Below, piece by piece: positions 44,547 through 55,255 of a stretch of DNA of 64,000 nucleotides. The DNA comes from Paracoccaceae bacterium (lineage in GTDB: Bacteria; Pseudomonadota; Alphaproteobacteria; Rhodobacterales; Rhodobacteraceae). The stretch lies in contig JACONK010000034.1 of NCBI GenBank assembly GCA_014323795.1, positions 17,941 through 81,940 on the forward strand, given 5' to 3'. The notes under the pieces are model-generated. The model was not told where the DNA came from. It worked only from the letters and a program-made list of their open reading frames with translations, and did no database searches. The translations under genes were made by a program, and so were the position numbers. Numbering within the stretch: position 1 is the stretch's first letter; every line of letters starts with the position of its first letter.

Positions 44547-46016
44547 CTACACCGCCTCGTAGTTGTCCGCGATCAGCCGATCAAGCGCACGTACGCCCCA
44601 GCCGGTCGCCCCGGCCGGGCCAAGGGGTGTGGCGGATTTGAGACTTGCCACCCCGGCAATGTCAATGTGGCACCATGGCATGCCGTCATGGATGAAGCAT
44701 TCAAGGAATGCCGCCGCGGTGATCGAGCCGGCCGGTCGCCCGCCGACGTTCATGATGTCGGCCACACGGCTTTCGATCTGCTTGTGGTAGCCCGGGCCAA
44801 CGGGCAGGCGCCAGGCACCCTCGCCCGTGTCCGCAGCCGCCTTGGCGAGCTTCTTTGACAGGTCGTCGGAATTTGAAAAGAATCCGGCGTTTTCGTGGCC
44901 CAGCGCGATGACCATTGCACCTGTCAACGTGGCTATATTGATTACGCCCGCGGGCTTGTATGTTTCCTGCGCGTAGTGCAGCACGTCTGCAAGCACAAGG
45001 CGGCCCTCCGCATCCGTGTTGGCCACCTCGATCGTCGTGCCTTTCATCGAAGTCACGACATCGCCCGGGCGCTGGGCGTGGCCGTCCGGCATGTTTTCGA
45101 CAAGGCCAACCAATCCCACCACGTTGGCCCTGGCCTTGCGCAGGGCGAGCGTCTTCATCACGCCCGCCACAACGCCCGCACCGCCCATGTCCATCGTCAT
45201 GTCTTTCATACCGCCCGCAGGCTTGAGGCTGATACCGCCTGTATCGAAGACGACGCCTTTGCCCGCAAAACAGAACGGTGCCTCATCCCTGCCGCCGTTC
45301 CATTCCATGACGACGATTTTCGAGGGGCTCGGAGAACCCTGCCCCACCCCAAGGAGCGCACCCATGCCGAGCTGCTCCATGTCTTTTTCTTCAAGGACAG
45401 AGACGTGCAGCCCGTGCTCTTCCAATGCCAGCAGGCGGTCGGCGAAGGCGACGGTCGTCAGCACATTAGCGGGTTCATTCACCAGGTCGCGGGTAAAGAT
45501 CACGCCTTCCGTCGCGGCCCCTGCAGCAACCCAGGCGGCCTCTGCCGCAGGTTTATCACCGACCATCACGGTCAGGCTGCCCGCTTCTTTCCTGTCGCCT
45601 GTCTTGTGGGCGGTGAACTCGTAGGCGGCGAGCACGAAGCCCTGCACGAAAGCGTCTGCGGTTTTCAACGTCCCTGCAAGTACCATGGCATCAGCCCTGC
45701 CTGCGGACCTGCGCGCGGCGGCCCCCGCCCTGCGGACCGCGGCATGGTCAGCGCGTTTGCCGAGTTTCACGACTATCACGGCGGTAGCGGCAATTCCCGG
45801 CAGGAAGTCGAGTGCTTTGGTGCTGCCCTCTTCCATTTCCTCAAACACGGAACTTTCCGCCAGCCGGGCCAGCGCACCCCCGGAGAGCTTGTTCACGCGA
45901 CGGCCCAGGGTATTCATCCTGCCTTCGGGCGACAGAATCATCACCAGATTGCCCTCAAAGCCATGGATCAGGTTCGGGTCGGTTTCGATAAAAGACGGGG
46001 TCAGGGCGGCGGTCAT
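44547..46016 (-). CDS. pepA: Leucyl aminopeptidase
   Basis: A 489-residue cytosolic M17 aminopeptidase. The M17 signature NTDAEGRLVLADVL is intact, and the metal-binding stretch GKGVVFDTGGISLKPAGGMKDMTMDMGG provides the Lys and Asp ligands. ATG 46016 has an AAGGAGTCGCC ribosome binding sequence; the frame is open 150 nt further without similarity. It leads the pepA-holC operon and is divergent from lptF. Confidence 0.93.
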   Translation of the reverse strand: MTAALTPSFIETDPNLIHGFEGNLVMILSPEGRMNTLGRRVNKLSGGALARLAESSVFEEMEEGSTKALDFLPGIAATAVIVVKLGKRADHAAVRRAGAAARRSAGRADAMVLAGTLKTADAFVQGFVLAAYEFTAHKTGDRKEAGSLTVMVGDKPAAEAAWVAAGAATEGVIFTRDLVNEPANVLTTVAFADRLLALEEHGLHVSVLEEKDMEQLGMGALLGVGQGSPSPSKIVVMEWNGGRDEAPFCFAGKGVVFDTGGISLKPAGGMKDMTMDMGGAGVVAGVMKTLALRKARANVVGLVGLVENMPDGHAQRPGDVVTSMKGTTIEVANTDAEGRLVLADVLHYAQETYKPAGVINIATLTGAMVIALGHENAGFFSNSDDLSKKLAKAAADTGEGAWRLPVGPGYHKQIESRVADIMNVGGRPAGSITAAAFLECFIHDGMPWCHIDIAGVASLKSATPLGPAGATGWGVRALDRLIADNYEAV

Positions 46017-46157
46017 CGGCGACTCCTTGCATATATGGCGGTGTTTCCCGACAGACTTAGGTGTTTTTGCCGGGTTTGACCATGCCCCGCGCTGGTGCAG
46101 GCCCACAAAATCGGCTACTGCGGGCGGCGAAAACCCGCCACCGCCACGGGAGCAGAT

Positions 46158-47279
46158 TTGAGACAACTGGACCGCTACGTATTGTCCCGACTGATCGGGC
46201 CGTTCCTGTTTTTCATCGTCATCTTCGGCGCAATCCTGTGGTTGAACCAGGTATTGCGCCTTGCGGATGCGGTGATCGATACCGGACAGTCAGGCATGGT
46301 TTTTGCGGAATTGTCCGTCTATCTGATCCCGAAAGTGCTGGAAACCGTAGTGCCAATGGCAGCGTTTGCCAGTGCGACTTTCCTGACGAACCGGCTTTAT
46401 TCCGAGGCTGAACTGATAATCCTTATGGGTGCGGGTATCAGCCCGGCGGATGCCACGCGACCCTATTTTCTGTTCGGGGGTATCTGCCTTGTGCTGATGA
46501 TTTTTCTCAGTCAGCTGCTCACGCCCTTTGCCATGGGATTATTCCAGGACCGCCAGTACCAGATCAGCAGGGAGATTCCGACCCGATTCATAATCCCCGG
46601 CGCGTTTTCAAACCCGGTGCCAGGCATCACCATATTTTTTGGTGCAATCACCCCCGACGGCGCATTTAAGGATGTCGTGATCCACGATACCCGCAGCCGC
46701 ACGGCTGTCACCCATACCGCACCGGAAGGCCAGATTTTATCGAACCGGACGGGGCCGACGCTGATCCTGTTTGACGGCACGATCCAGCACCTGGAACCGG
46801 ACCGGCGGTTGTCAACGATCTATTTCGAAACCCTGAGCTACGACTTGGGCCGGTTTGCCAAAGAGGCGGCCGGGCGCACCTACAAAATTTCTGAGCTTCA
46901 CTTCCATGAACTGCTCGGCTCAGGTCGTGCGAACCTGGTGCCGGAGGTGCAGCGGATGACTGAATTTCATGATCGGATCGTGAAATCCCTGCTGGCCGTG
47001 GCGTTTCCTGTGCTGGGTGCCATCGTGCTGCTCTCTTCCGGCTTTTCGCGATCCGGTTTTTTTCTGCGTATCGCACTGTGCGTTGTCTTTATGGTTGCGG
47101 TCAACGCCCTGCGCGGGTTCGTGCAACCCTTCGCGGGACCGGATGCAGGTTTCTGGCCCGTGCTCTACGCGCCTGTTGTGCTGGCTTTTGGCGCGGTGAT
47201 CATCCTGCTGCGTATGGGGCTTGCGCCCTGGAAATCCGGTTTCATGGGCTTCCTGCGGCCTGGGCGGACGGTACCTTGA
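46158..47279 (+). CDS. lptF: LPS export permease LptF
   Basis: With LptG and the ATPase LptB, LptF draws lipopolysaccharide from the inner membrane and feeds the trans-envelope bridge. The 373-residue protein has six helices, three on each side of a periplasmic jelly-roll domain, with the N-terminal LDRYVLSRLIGPFLFF segment. The start is TTG at 46158, supported by GGGAG five nt upstream and by the family N-terminus; no ATG or GTG sits at that point. First gene of the envelope operon. Confidence 0.9.
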   Translation: MRQLDRYVLSRLIGPFLFFIVIFGAILWLNQVLRLADAVIDTGQSGMVFAELSVYLIPKVLETVVPMAAFASATFLTNRLYSEAELIILMGAGISPADATRPYFLFGGICLVLMIFLSQLLTPFAMGLFQDRQYQISREIPTRFIIPGAFSNPVPGITIFFGAITPDGAFKDVVIHDTRSRTAVTHTAPEGQILSNRTGPTLILFDGTIQHLEPDRRLSTIYFETLSYDLGRFAKEAAGRTYKISELHFHELLGSGRANLVPEVQRMTEFHDRIVKSLLAVAFPVLGAIVLLSSGFSRSGFFLRIALCVVFMVAVNALRGFVQPFAGPDAGFWPVLYAPVVLAFGAVIILLRMGLAPWKSGFMGFLRPGRTVP

Positions 47280-48376
47280 CGCTCTACCTGTATTTCGGGC
47301 GGTGTTTCCTCCGGACATTTGTGCGGGTATTCGCCATCTTGCTGCTGTTTATTTTTGTGTTGGAAATGCTCGAGAAAATCCGCGGCCTGGCGCGGTTCGG
47401 GGTGGAATTCGGGCAGTCCGTGCAGTTGGCCCTGTTCTCAACGCCGGCACTGGTTCTGCAGGCTCTGCCGCTCACGGTGATGCTGGCAGCCCTGGTTTTT
47501 TGCGCCGGGCTCGCCCGGTCAAACGAGTTTATCGTGTGCCGTGCGGCCGGCGTACCAGCCCTGCGCCTGATGCTGGTTCCCGGGTTTTATGCGGGCATGG
47601 CAGGATTGGCGACGATCCTTTTCCTGAACCCTCTGGCGGCGAAATTTTCTGCCCGGCACGATATTTTGCATGGGGAATTCACCGGTTCCGCCAGGCAGGT
47701 GATAGGTTTGTTCGCCGAAGGCTTTTGGCTGCGCCAGCGCGATGACCCCGGGCACACGATTATTCACGCAGAAGGGGCCTTTGCCAGCGGTGCTGCCCTG
47801 CGAAGCGCAACCGCCTTTGTCTTCGATGGCCGCAATGAGGTGGCGGAGCGCATATTTGCCCGCACGGCGATCCTGTCAGGCGACAGCTGGGTGTTCACCA
47901 ACGGCAAGCGCTGGACCCTGGGGCCGGATTCGAAAAACCCCGAAGACCTGGCGGAAACCTTTGATATTTTTCGTTTTAAGACGGATATCACGCCGGAGCA
48001 GATCCTGGACGGGTATCCGAAACCCGAAACCGTGCCGCTTTGGGACAAGCATCGTATCATCCGCCGGATCGCTGAAGCAGGCTTTACCACCCTGCCTGCC
48101 CGGCTGCATCTCAATGCTGAATTGGCCCAACCGCTGATGCTGATTGCGATGCTGATCATCGGTGCTGTCTTCGCGCTGCAAAATGTGCGGCTGGGAAATC
48201 TCGGCGTGTCGGTTTTTTTGGCCTTGGCCTGCGGTTTTTCGATGTATTCCCTGCAAAGACTTGCCATGAGCCTGGGTAAGGCGGGCGAGATCTCTGTCTT
48301 TGCTGCCGCATGGGCACCGCCGCTGGCAGCCATCCTGTTGGCTGTGGGTCTTTTTTTGTGGTTCGAGGATGGATAG
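47276..48376 (+). CDS. lptG: LPS export permease LptG
   Basis: The partner of LptF; 366 residues with six transmembrane helices around a periplasmic beta domain (FAEGFWLRQRDDPGHTIIHAE). It starts with TTG 47276 in a four-base TTGA overlap with the lptF stop, so translation of the two permease subunits is coupled. A longer upstream frame within lptF is not supported by similarity. Confidence 0.88.
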   Translation: MTLYLYFGRCFLRTFVRVFAILLLFIFVLEMLEKIRGLARFGVEFGQSVQLALFSTPALVLQALPLTVMLAALVFCAGLARSNEFIVCRAAGVPALRLMLVPGFYAGMAGLATILFLNPLAAKFSARHDILHGEFTGSARQVIGLFAEGFWLRQRDDPGHTIIHAEGAFASGAALRSATAFVFDGRNEVAERIFARTAILSGDSWVFTNGKRWTLGPDSKNPEDLAETFDIFRFKTDITPEQILDGYPKPETVPLWDKHRIIRRIAEAGFTTLPARLHLNAELAQPLMLIAMLIIGAVFALQNVRLGNLGVSVFLALACGFSMYSLQRLAMSLGKAGEISVFAAAWAPPLAAILLAVGLFLWFEDG

Positions 48377-48399
48377 AAAGCCGTGCACGGCTCCGGGAC

Positions 48400-50535
48400 A
48401 TGAGGCAACTTCTGGCGTATCTTTGGGTTATGGCCCTAAGCTTGGCCGCACCCGGTGCCGCGCAGACCGTCCCCGGGCAGGAAGAGCCGGTTTCTCTTGT
48501 GGCTGATCAGGTCAGTTTCGATCCCGGCACCGGTATCCTGACCGCGCAGGGCAACGTGAATATATTTCGCGGCAGCCGGATTTTGCGCACGGAAGCCGTG
48601 ATATTTGACCAGACCAGGGGCATGTTGACGATCCCCGGTCCGCTGATCATGGCGGACGGCTCGGCCGTAGTCACCATGGCAAACGGGGCGCGGCTCGACA
48701 GTGACCTGAGGAACGGATTGATCGAAGGCGCAAATATCCTGATCGCGCAGCACCTGCAGATGTCGGCCAAACGGTTCCACCGCAAGGACGGCAATTACAA
48801 GGTGCTTGACCGGGTAGTGGCCACGACGTGCCACATCTGCGCCAAACACATGGTGCCTTTTTGGCAGATCCGGTCCCGGCGCGTGATCCATGATGAGCAG
48901 GCACGCAGGCTCTATTTCGAATCTGCTACGGTTGACGTGCTGGGGGTGCCGGTTTTCCACATCCCGCGGCTGAGTGTACCGGACCCGACCCGGAACCGGG
49001 CCAGCGGTTTTCTGGTGCCGCAACTGAAGAATTCAACCCTGCTCGGGTACAGTGTGGCGATTCCCTACTACACCGTGCTCGGCAACCACGCGGATTTCAC
49101 CCTCACGCCGCACGTCTTCACCGGGGGCAGCGTGACCCTGGGGCTGCAATACCGGCAGGAGACCAGGCGCGGGCATTATCGGATCGAGGGTCATGTGATC
49201 GCTTTTGACGATCTGGGGTCGAATCCGCTCCGTTCGTCCCTGTCCGCATCCGGAATCTTCTATCTGCCACGCGATGTGGTACTGGAGTTCGGGGTGGAGC
49301 TCGCCTCCGACAAATCGGTGCGGGATGACTATGCTATTGACGATACAGGCAACAACCGGCTGAGCAGTTTTATCACGCTGTCGCACACGCGGGCGAACGG
49401 CTTTGCCGGCATATCTGCCCAGGCGACCCAATCCCTGCGTACCAAAGAGGTCGACACCAACATCCCCGTGGTTCTGCCGGAGTTTTTCGCCCGCAAGACC
49501 TGGGTTGCCCCTTACCCGGGTGGAAAGTTCGGAATTACGGCGCAATCGGTGACGCTGCTGCGCGATAACCGCAACCGGTTTTCGCGCATCAGTCTGATTG
49601 CGGACTGGACGCGCGACCGGATTCTGCGCAACGGAATGGTTGCGGAGGTTTACGCCGGTGTGCATGGGAACAGCTATTACACGCACAATTATGCGGGTTT
49701 TAAGGATGGGAGTATTTCAAACATCACGCCTGTCGGTGCCATCGGCCTGCGCTACCCGCTTGCCCGGCAGGCGGGGCGCGTGACCCATCTGGTTGAGCCG
49801 CGCTTCCGGGTTGTCTGGTCGCCCGGGGACAGCCGCAGCACCCCGAATGAGGATAGTACCCGGCTGGAATTCGAGGACATGAACCTTTTCTCGCTCAACC
49901 GTTTCCCGGGTTACGACCGGACAGAGCGCGGCCTGCGGGCGCATGTCGGGGTGCGTTACAAACGCATGGATGCAGAGGGGTGGAGCCTTGGCCTGACAGT
50001 CGGGCGCGTCATCCGTGAAAGCGATAGTGCGCACTCCAGCGCGGATACCGGGCTCTCCGGCACCCTGTCCGACTATGTGACCGCGACGACCTTCCGGTGG
50101 CGTGACCGGATCGATTTCACCAGCCGCACACTGTTTGACACCGATTTTCTTGTTTCAAAAAACGAAACGCGGCTGGCACTGACCTATGACCCGGTGATGG
50201 CGGACCTCTCTTACCTCTGGCTGGAACAGAACGGGGGGGCCGGTGCATCGGACCGAACACACGAAGCATCGATTGGCCTCGAATACCGCTATAACAGCTT
50301 CTGGACCTATTCCGGGAGATGGCACCAAAACCTGGAAACCGGGAATTCCACCTCCGGCAGGTTCGGTATCCGCTATGCGAACGAGTGTATCACCCTTAAT
50401 CTTTCCTACCTGCTTAAATTCAAAGGCTCCGGTATCGCCCGGTCAACGCAGGAGTTGGGGTTCACGGTGGAACTGGCCAGGTTTGGAAATAAAAATCGCA
50501 TGAAACGGCGGGCGGGGCACTGTGCAGCCCTTTGA
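48400..50535 (+). CDS. lptD: LPS-assembly outer membrane protein LptD
   Basis: LptD is the outer-membrane barrel that inserts lipopolysaccharide at the cell surface. The 711-residue protein has a signal peptide (about residues 1-22), an N-terminal OstA/LptA-like domain with VSLVADQVSFDPGTGILTAQG, a CHIC cysteine pair near its end, and a long beta-barrel region. ATG 48400 lies 24 nt after the lptG stop. A lipoprotein partner LptE is not in the window. Confidence 0.92.
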   Translation: MRQLLAYLWVMALSLAAPGAAQTVPGQEEPVSLVADQVSFDPGTGILTAQGNVNIFRGSRILRTEAVIFDQTRGMLTIPGPLIMADGSAVVTMANGARLDSDLRNGLIEGANILIAQHLQMSAKRFHRKDGNYKVLDRVVATTCHICAKHMVPFWQIRSRRVIHDEQARRLYFESATVDVLGVPVFHIPRLSVPDPTRNRASGFLVPQLKNSTLLGYSVAIPYYTVLGNHADFTLTPHVFTGGSVTLGLQYRQETRRGHYRIEGHVIAFDDLGSNPLRSSLSASGIFYLPRDVVLEFGVELASDKSVRDDYAIDDTGNNRLSSFITLSHTRANGFAGISAQATQSLRTKEVDTNIPVVLPEFFARKTWVAPYPGGKFGITAQSVTLLRDNRNRFSRISLIADWTRDRILRNGMVAEVYAGVHGNSYYTHNYAGFKDGSISNITPVGAIGLRYPLARQAGRVTHLVEPRFRVVWSPGDSRSTPNEDSTRLEFEDMNLFSLNRFPGYDRTERGLRAHVGVRYKRMDAEGWSLGLTVGRVIRESDSAHSSADTGLSGTLSDYVTATTFRWRDRIDFTSRTLFDTDFLVSKNETRLALTYDPVMADLSYLWLEQNGGAGASDRTHEASIGLEYRYNSFWTYSGRWHQNLETGNSTSGRFGIRYANECITLNLSYLLKFKGSGIARSTQELGFTVELARFGNKNRMKRRAGHCAAL

Positions 50536-50565
50536 CAAGCTCAAAAACCAGGTTAGAAAGCAGGC

Positions 50566-51843
50566 ATGAAACGGATTTTTGTAACGCTTGTCGCGGTTGC
50601 GGGGCTGGCTGCAGCGGCATTTGCGCAAAGCCCCGGCGGGACGTCCTCCTATAGCGCGGCGGTGCGCGTCAATGACCAGGTCGTCACTTATCACGAAATC
50701 GACCAGCGCGTGGTACTGCTGCGGGCCTTTGATACCGCAGGGGATCTGCGTAAGGTAGCAACCGACCAGCTGATCGACGAACGCCTGCGCCTGCAGGCCG
50801 CCGGTGCTGCAGGAATTGCGATTACGGATGCGGAAATCGAAGCGGGCGTAGACGAATTTGCCCAACGCGGCGGGCTTAACGGGGACGAACTTTATATCTA
50901 CATTCTCGAACAGGGTGCCACGCCGGAGGCACTGCAGGATTTTGTGCGCGCCAGCCTTGCCTGGCGCACCCTGGTGCAGGCGCGCTTTGGCCCCGTGTCA
51001 GCCGTCACGGAGGCGGAAATTGACGCGGAATTGAACCTGCAATCGGGCCGGGATGCACAGGAAATCCTGATATCTGAAATCCGGATCCCGGTACAGCCGG
51101 ACAATGAAGCCGCGGCCCGGGAACTCGCGGAACGTCTGTCGCGGGAAATCAGGGGTGAGGCCGCTTTTGGCGCGGCGGCACGGCAATATTCGAACGCACC
51201 GTCAAGGGACCGGTCCGGGCGGCTCGACTGGATGCCGGTCACAAGCCTGCCGCCGGTGCTCGCCGGCCAGGTCATGGCCCTGCAACCCGGTGAGGTGACG
51301 GTGCCGCTTGGCGAGCAGGTAGAGCTTGCCATCCACGATGCTCCAGGCCTGCAACCCGGTGAGGTGACGGTGCCGCTTGGCGAGACGCTCGGCCTGTTCC
51401 AGTTTCACAGCCTGCGCCCGGCACCGTCCCAGGTGGCCGGGCCGGTGGTGCTGACCTATGTTTCGGTGAATGTGCCCCGGTCCGCCCGGGCAGAAAGCAA
51501 GGCGATTGAACTCATCAACGATGTGGATACCTGCCTTGACCTGCGTATACGATCGAGGCGTTTTAACGGGAATCCATCTTTCAGCGACCACGTGGAAGAA
51601 TCCGTAAATTTGCCCGGTGTCGTGGCGGCAGTGCTGGCCAGGCTCGACCCGAATGAAGCATCTTACTACATGAATCCCGCCGGGGGGGCGACGGTCGTGA
51701 TGCTTTGCTCCCGCCTTCCGGTGCTGTCGGAAGATACGCGGGAGATCATCCGCAACGACCTGTTCCAGCAACGCATCGGCGGCTTTAGCCAGGCGTATCT
51801 GCAAGATCTCAAGGGTGACGCGGAAATCATCTATCCGGAATGA
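50566..51843 (+). CDS. surA: SurA-type periplasmic chaperone/prolyl isomerase
   Basis: SurA escorts outer-membrane proteins, LptD among them. The 425-residue protein has a signal peptide (about residues 1-21), the SurA N-terminal helical domain and one parvulin domain (about residues 165-285). The parvulin domain contains an in-frame 23-residue duplication: LQPGEVTVPLGE occurs twice, at residues about 239-250 and 262-273. That motif is normally single and forms part of the fold. The gene lies 30 nt after lptD and overlaps pdxA by four bases. Confidence 0.85.
   Translation: MKRIFVTLVAVAGLAAAAFAQSPGGTSSYSAAVRVNDQVVTYHEIDQRVVLLRAFDTAGDLRKVATDQLIDERLRLQAAGAAGIAITDAEIEAGVDEFAQRGGLNGDELYIYILEQGATPEALQDFVRASLAWRTLVQARFGPVSAVTEAEIDAELNLQSGRDAQEILISEIRIPVQPDNEAAARELAERLSREIRGEAAFGAAARQYSNAPSRDRSGRLDWMPVTSLPPVLAGQVMALQPGEVTVPLGEQVELAIHDAPGLQPGEVTVPLGETLGLFQFHSLRPAPSQVAGPVVLTYVSVNVPRSARAESKAIELINDVDTCLDLRIRSRRFNGNPSFSDHVEESVNLPGVVAAVLARLDPNEASYYMNPAGGATVVMLCSRLPVLSEDTREIIRNDLFQQRIGGFSQAYLQDLKGDAEIIYPE
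51279..51384 (+). repeat. 37-bp direct repeat within surA
   Basis: An identical 37-bp sequence starting CCTGCAACCCGGTGAGGTGA occurs at 51279-51315 and 51348-51384, separated by 32 bp. The 69-bp offset keeps the frame, adding 23 codons to the parvulin domain. Confidence 0.92.
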
Positions 51844-52829
51844 CCGGCGTCATCGCGCTGACGGCAGGGGATCCAGCCGGGATCGGGCCGGAAATTGCCG
51901 CCTTGGCCGTGCGAGACGGAGGTGTGCCGTTCTGTGTATTGGGTGACCCCCGGCACTTCGCGAACGCGGCCCGGGCAGCGGGCGTACCGCTGACCGAAGT
52001 GGCACAGCCGGATGCGGCAGCAGATGCCGATGGCCTTGCTGTCCTGCCGATAGAATTTGCGGCCCCGGCGGTGCCCGGCCAGCCGGATCCTGCGAACGGG
52101 GCAGGTATAATTAAGTCGATTGAGGCAGCGGTGCAGTATGCCATGGCGGGCACAGTCCCGGCGGTATGCACCCTGCCTGTCAACAAACAGGTACTAATTG
52201 AGGGCACAGGCTTTGCCTTTCCCGGACATACGGAGTTTCTGGCCCATCTGGGCGGTGTTGCGCGATCAGTGATGATGCTGACCTCGCCCGAATTGTCCGT
52301 TGTGCCGGTCACTGTTCATATTCCCCTGGCGGATGTGCCGAAGGCCCTGACGGGTGCGGCGATTATCGCAACACTTCGCGTTACATCCGCTGCACTGATG
52401 CACGATTTCAGGATCGCGCATCCCCGGATTGCTGTCGCCGGGCTAAATCCCCATGCGGGTGAAGGCGGTGTGATGGGGACGGAAGAGGTTCGGGTGATCG
52501 CGCCCGCGCTCGATACCCTGCGGGCAGAGGGGATGGATATCATCGGACCCCTGCCCGGGGACACGATGTTTCACGCGGCTGCACGGGAAACCTATGACGT
52601 GGCCATCGCCATGTATCACGATCAGGGTCTTATCCCGTTGAAAACGCTGAATTTTGCCGAAGGAGTGAATGTGACCCTGGGGCTCCCCTTCATCCGCACA
52701 TCCCCCGTTCACGGCACGGCCTACGGCCTGGCGGGCAGCGGTCGGGCGCAGGCGACAAGCCTGATCTCCTCCCTGCGGCTGGCGCAGCGCATGGCACGGG
52801 CCCGGGCGACCCATGGTTGCCACGCCTGA
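51840..52829 (+). CDS. pdxA: 4-hydroxythreonine-4-phosphate dehydrogenase
   Basis: PdxA oxidises 4-phosphohydroxythreonine in pyridoxal phosphate synthesis. The 329-residue protein has the three metal-binding histidines in [19 protein letters not shown] and [11 protein letters not shown]. It overlaps surA by four bases (ATGA) and rsmA by 17 nt. The surA-pdxA-rsmA order is classic in proteobacteria. Confidence 0.95.
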   Translation: MTGVIALTAGDPAGIGPEIAALAVRDGGVPFCVLGDPRHFANAARAAGVPLTEVAQPDAAADADGLAVLPIEFAAPAVPGQPDPANGAGIIKSIEAAVQYAMAGTVPAVCTLPVNKQVLIEGTGFAFPGHTEFLAHLGGVARSVMMLTSPELSVVPVTVHIPLADVPKALTGAAIIATLRVTSAALMHDFRIAHPRIAVAGLNPHAGEGGVMGTEEVRVIAPALDTLRAEGMDIIGPLPGDTMFHAAARETYDVAIAMYHDQGLIPLKTLNFAEGVNVTLGLPFIRTSPVHGTAYGLAGSGRAQATSLISSLRLAQRMARARATHGCHA

Positions 52830-53658
52830 CGGCCTGCCCCCCCTGCGGCAGGTGATCCTGAAACACGGGTTGTGGGCGCGCAAGGCCCTTGGCCAGAATT
52901 TTCTGCTGGACCTGAACCTGACTTCCAAAATCGCACGACAGGCGGGTGATCTGACCAGCCATGATGTGCTGGAGATCGGCCCCGGCCCCGGCGGGCTGAC
53001 CCGCGCCCTGCTCCTCGAAGGGGCGCGGCGGGTTGTGGCGATCGAGCAGGACAGCCGGTGCATCGCCGCCTTGGCAGAGGTGGCGAATCACTACCCGGGA
53101 CGGCTGGAGGTGCTGGAAGGGGATGTGCTGAAATTGTCAGGGACAGACCGGTTGCAGGCACCGGTGCGGATCGTGGCGAACCTCCCCTATAATGTGGGCA
53201 CCGCGCTCCTGACACGATGGCTGTCGCCGCCCGCCTGGCCGCCGTTTTGGGAGACGGCGACGCTGATGTTCCAGAAAGAGGTTGCAAACCGTATTGTCGC
53301 GGCACCCCGGACCAGGGCTTACGGGCGGTTGTCTGTCCTCGCGCAATGGCGGGCAGAGGCGCGGGTTATCATGAATATTCCGCCTGCGGCCTTTACCCCG
53401 GCACCAAAAGTGACGTCTGCCGTGGTGCAGCTGCGCGGCCTGCCCGCCCCGCGCCTTGCAGCAGACGCGGCCTGGTTGTCGCGCACGGTTGCCAAGGCCT
53501 TTGGCCAGCGCCGCAAGATGCTGCGCACATCCCTGAAGGGCATCGCCCCTAATCTGGAAGACCGCATAACCTCCGCAGGCATCAAACCGACCGGGCGGGC
53601 CGAAGACCTGTCCGTGGAGGAGTTTTGCCTGTTGTCGGAGGCATTGCGCCGCAGCTGA
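52813..53658 (+). CDS. rsmA: 16S rRNA dimethyladenosine transferase
   Basis: RsmA (KsgA) dimethylates two adjacent adenosines near the 3' end of 16S rRNA. The 281-residue protein has the SAM motif [14 protein letters not shown], the acidic residue in VAIEQD and the catalytic NLPYN motif. The ATG at 52813 is inside the end of pdxA. Last gene of the envelope operon, converging with the DUF4167 gene. Confidence 0.95.
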   Translation: MVATPDGLPPLRQVILKHGLWARKALGQNFLLDLNLTSKIARQAGDLTSHDVLEIGPGPGGLTRALLLEGARRVVAIEQDSRCIAALAEVANHYPGRLEVLEGDVLKLSGTDRLQAPVRIVANLPYNVGTALLTRWLSPPAWPPFWETATLMFQKEVANRIVAAPRTRAYGRLSVLAQWRAEARVIMNIPPAAFTPAPKVTSAVVQLRGLPAPRLAADAAWLSRTVAKAFGQRRKMLRTSLKGIAPNLEDRITSAGIKPTGRAEDLSVEEFCLLSEALRRS

Positions 53659-53706
53659 CCTTTGAATACCCCGAAAGGCAGCCGCACCGAACACCGATTT
53701 CAAGGC

Positions 53707-54222
53707 TTATTCGGTTGCCTTTGCCTGGATTTTCGCCAGCCCGTCATGGGCAGGTTTTCCTTGCGGGCGTTTGGCAGGCTCGTCGCCGCTTTCAGGCGTA
53801 TCGACAAGATGAGGTTGTGGCGCGTCGCCTGACGGGCAAAGTGCTGCCCGGTCCGGCGTATCGGGCTGCTCACCCGCACCTGAATGCGCCGCGCCGCGGT
53901 CGCGCCAAGTACCGCCGCCTTCGTTGCCCGGCTGCCGATGCTGTTCCTGCTGTTCGCGGCGGGCGTCCATTTCCCGCTGCGCGTCGCCCAGCATGCGAAC
54001 GTAGTGTTCCGCGTGCTGCAAAAAGTTTTCTGCCGCGACCCGATCGCCGGAAATCTGCATGTCGTGCGCCAGTATCTGGTATTTATCGATGACCTGCTGC
54101 GGGGTGCCGCGTACTTTGCCTTCGGGCCCGGAACTGTCGAAAACGCGGTTGATCACATTTCCCGGGTTTGAACGGTTACGGTTATTCTTGGTCCGCACAC
54201 GCGGCCTGGAGGATGATCTCAT
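53707..54222 (-). CDS. DUF4167 protein
   Basis: A 171-residue protein. The first roughly 75 residues are the DUF4167 domain: a basic RVRTKNNRNRSNP stretch followed by VFDSSGPEGKVRGTPQQVIDKY and the helix HDMQISGDRVAAENFLQHAEHYVRM. The rest is disordered and rich in Gln, Glu, Pro and Gly. The basic N-terminus suggests nucleic-acid binding, but no function is known. It sits downstream of prfA-prmC, a common alphaproteobacterial order. ATG 54222 is chosen by the conserved MRSSSRPR start. Confidence 0.88.
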   Translation of the reverse strand: MRSSSRPRVRTKNNRNRSNPGNVINRVFDSSGPEGKVRGTPQQVIDKYQILAHDMQISGDRVAAENFLQHAEHYVRMLGDAQREMDARREQQEQHRQPGNEGGGTWRDRGAAHSGAGEQPDTPDRAALCPSGDAPQPHLVDTPESGDEPAKRPQGKPAHDGLAKIQAKATE

Positions 54223-54415
54223 ATGATCCCTGATGCCTTTTGTTCTGGTTCTGTGTCGGGGCATTCCCCGGACCCTGCCGAATGTATCACACTGGCTGAT
54301 CTTCGGATAACCGGGGGAAGCGGAACAGCCTAGCTCCCCGCGTCAAGCGGTATTTACACCGCGACCCTGCGGATGCACAAGCGGAAATGCGGTATCTGCG
54401 GGAATTTTGGCGAAT

Positions 54416-55255
54416 TCAGACCGGTTTTTTCGCCTCGATTACCCGATCACGGCGGTCCAGGTCCGCAAAAACCTGCGGTTGCATGAAGCCCGCCGCCACA
54501 AAGAGCGCACACACCGCTGTGGCCTGGGACGGACCAATTTCCACGATCAGGCGTCCACCAGGCAGCAAATGGTCCCAGACCTCGCGCAAAATGGCGCGGT
54601 AGCCGCCCAGCCCGTCCCCGCCGGGGGTGATCGCCTGGGTTGGCTCCCATTCACGGATTTCCGGCTGCAGTTCTTCGTATTCTGCCGCAGTCACGTAGGG
54701 CGGGTTGGAAACGATCAGATCGAAGATACCCTCAACCGTCCGGAACCAGTTACCCTGCCGCAGGGTTGCCCGGGGCGCGACGCCGAGCATCCTGGCATTT
54801 TCCGCAGCGACATCCAGGGCGGCATCGGACGTATCCACCCCGGTGCCCGCCGCCATGTGCCATTCTGCAAGCAGGGTCAGGAGTATCGCGCCGGACCCGG
54901 TGCCCAAGTCGAGGATATGTGCGGCCGGTGTCCGCAAGGCGCGGTCGATCAGCACTTCCGTTTCCGGCCGCGGATCAAGCACGTCGCGGGTAATCCTGAA
55001 CCGGCGCCCCCAGAACAGGCGGTGACCGATGATCTGGCTGACCGGTTCGTGTGCGAGGCGACGTTTGACCAGGTGCTCAAACCGGGAGATTTGCGCCGGC
55101 ACTGCTATCCGGTTGAGCACACCCGTCAGCTGCCCCGGCTCCACGTCCAGAACATGGGCCATCAGGGCACGGGCATCCCTTGGTGCGTCTTTTCCCAGCG
55201 CGGGTTCAAGACGTCTGATCCCGCGGCGCAGCACCAGTCCCGCGGTCCGGATCAC
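54416..55255 (-). CDS. prmC: Peptide chain release factor N5-glutamine methyltransferase
   Basis: PrmC methylates the glutamine of the GGQ motif in release factors. The 279-residue protein has an N-terminal helical domain, SAM motif [14 protein letters not shown] and the catalytic NPPYV motif. It overlaps the stop codon of prfA, its own substrate gene, by four bases, so the pair is co-translated. Confidence 0.93.
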   Translation of the reverse strand: MIRTAGLVLRRGIRRLEPALGKDAPRDARALMAHVLDVEPGQLTGVLNRIAVPAQISRFEHLVKRRLAHEPVSQIIGHRLFWGRRFRITRDVLDPRPETEVLIDRALRTPAAHILDLGTGSGAILLTLLAEWHMAAGTGVDTSDAALDVAAENARMLGVAPRATLRQGNWFRTVEGIFDLIVSNPPYVTAAEYEELQPEIREWEPTQAITPGGDGLGGYRAILREVWDHLLPGGRLIVEIGPSQATAVCALFVAAGFMQPQVFADLDRRDRVIEAKKPV

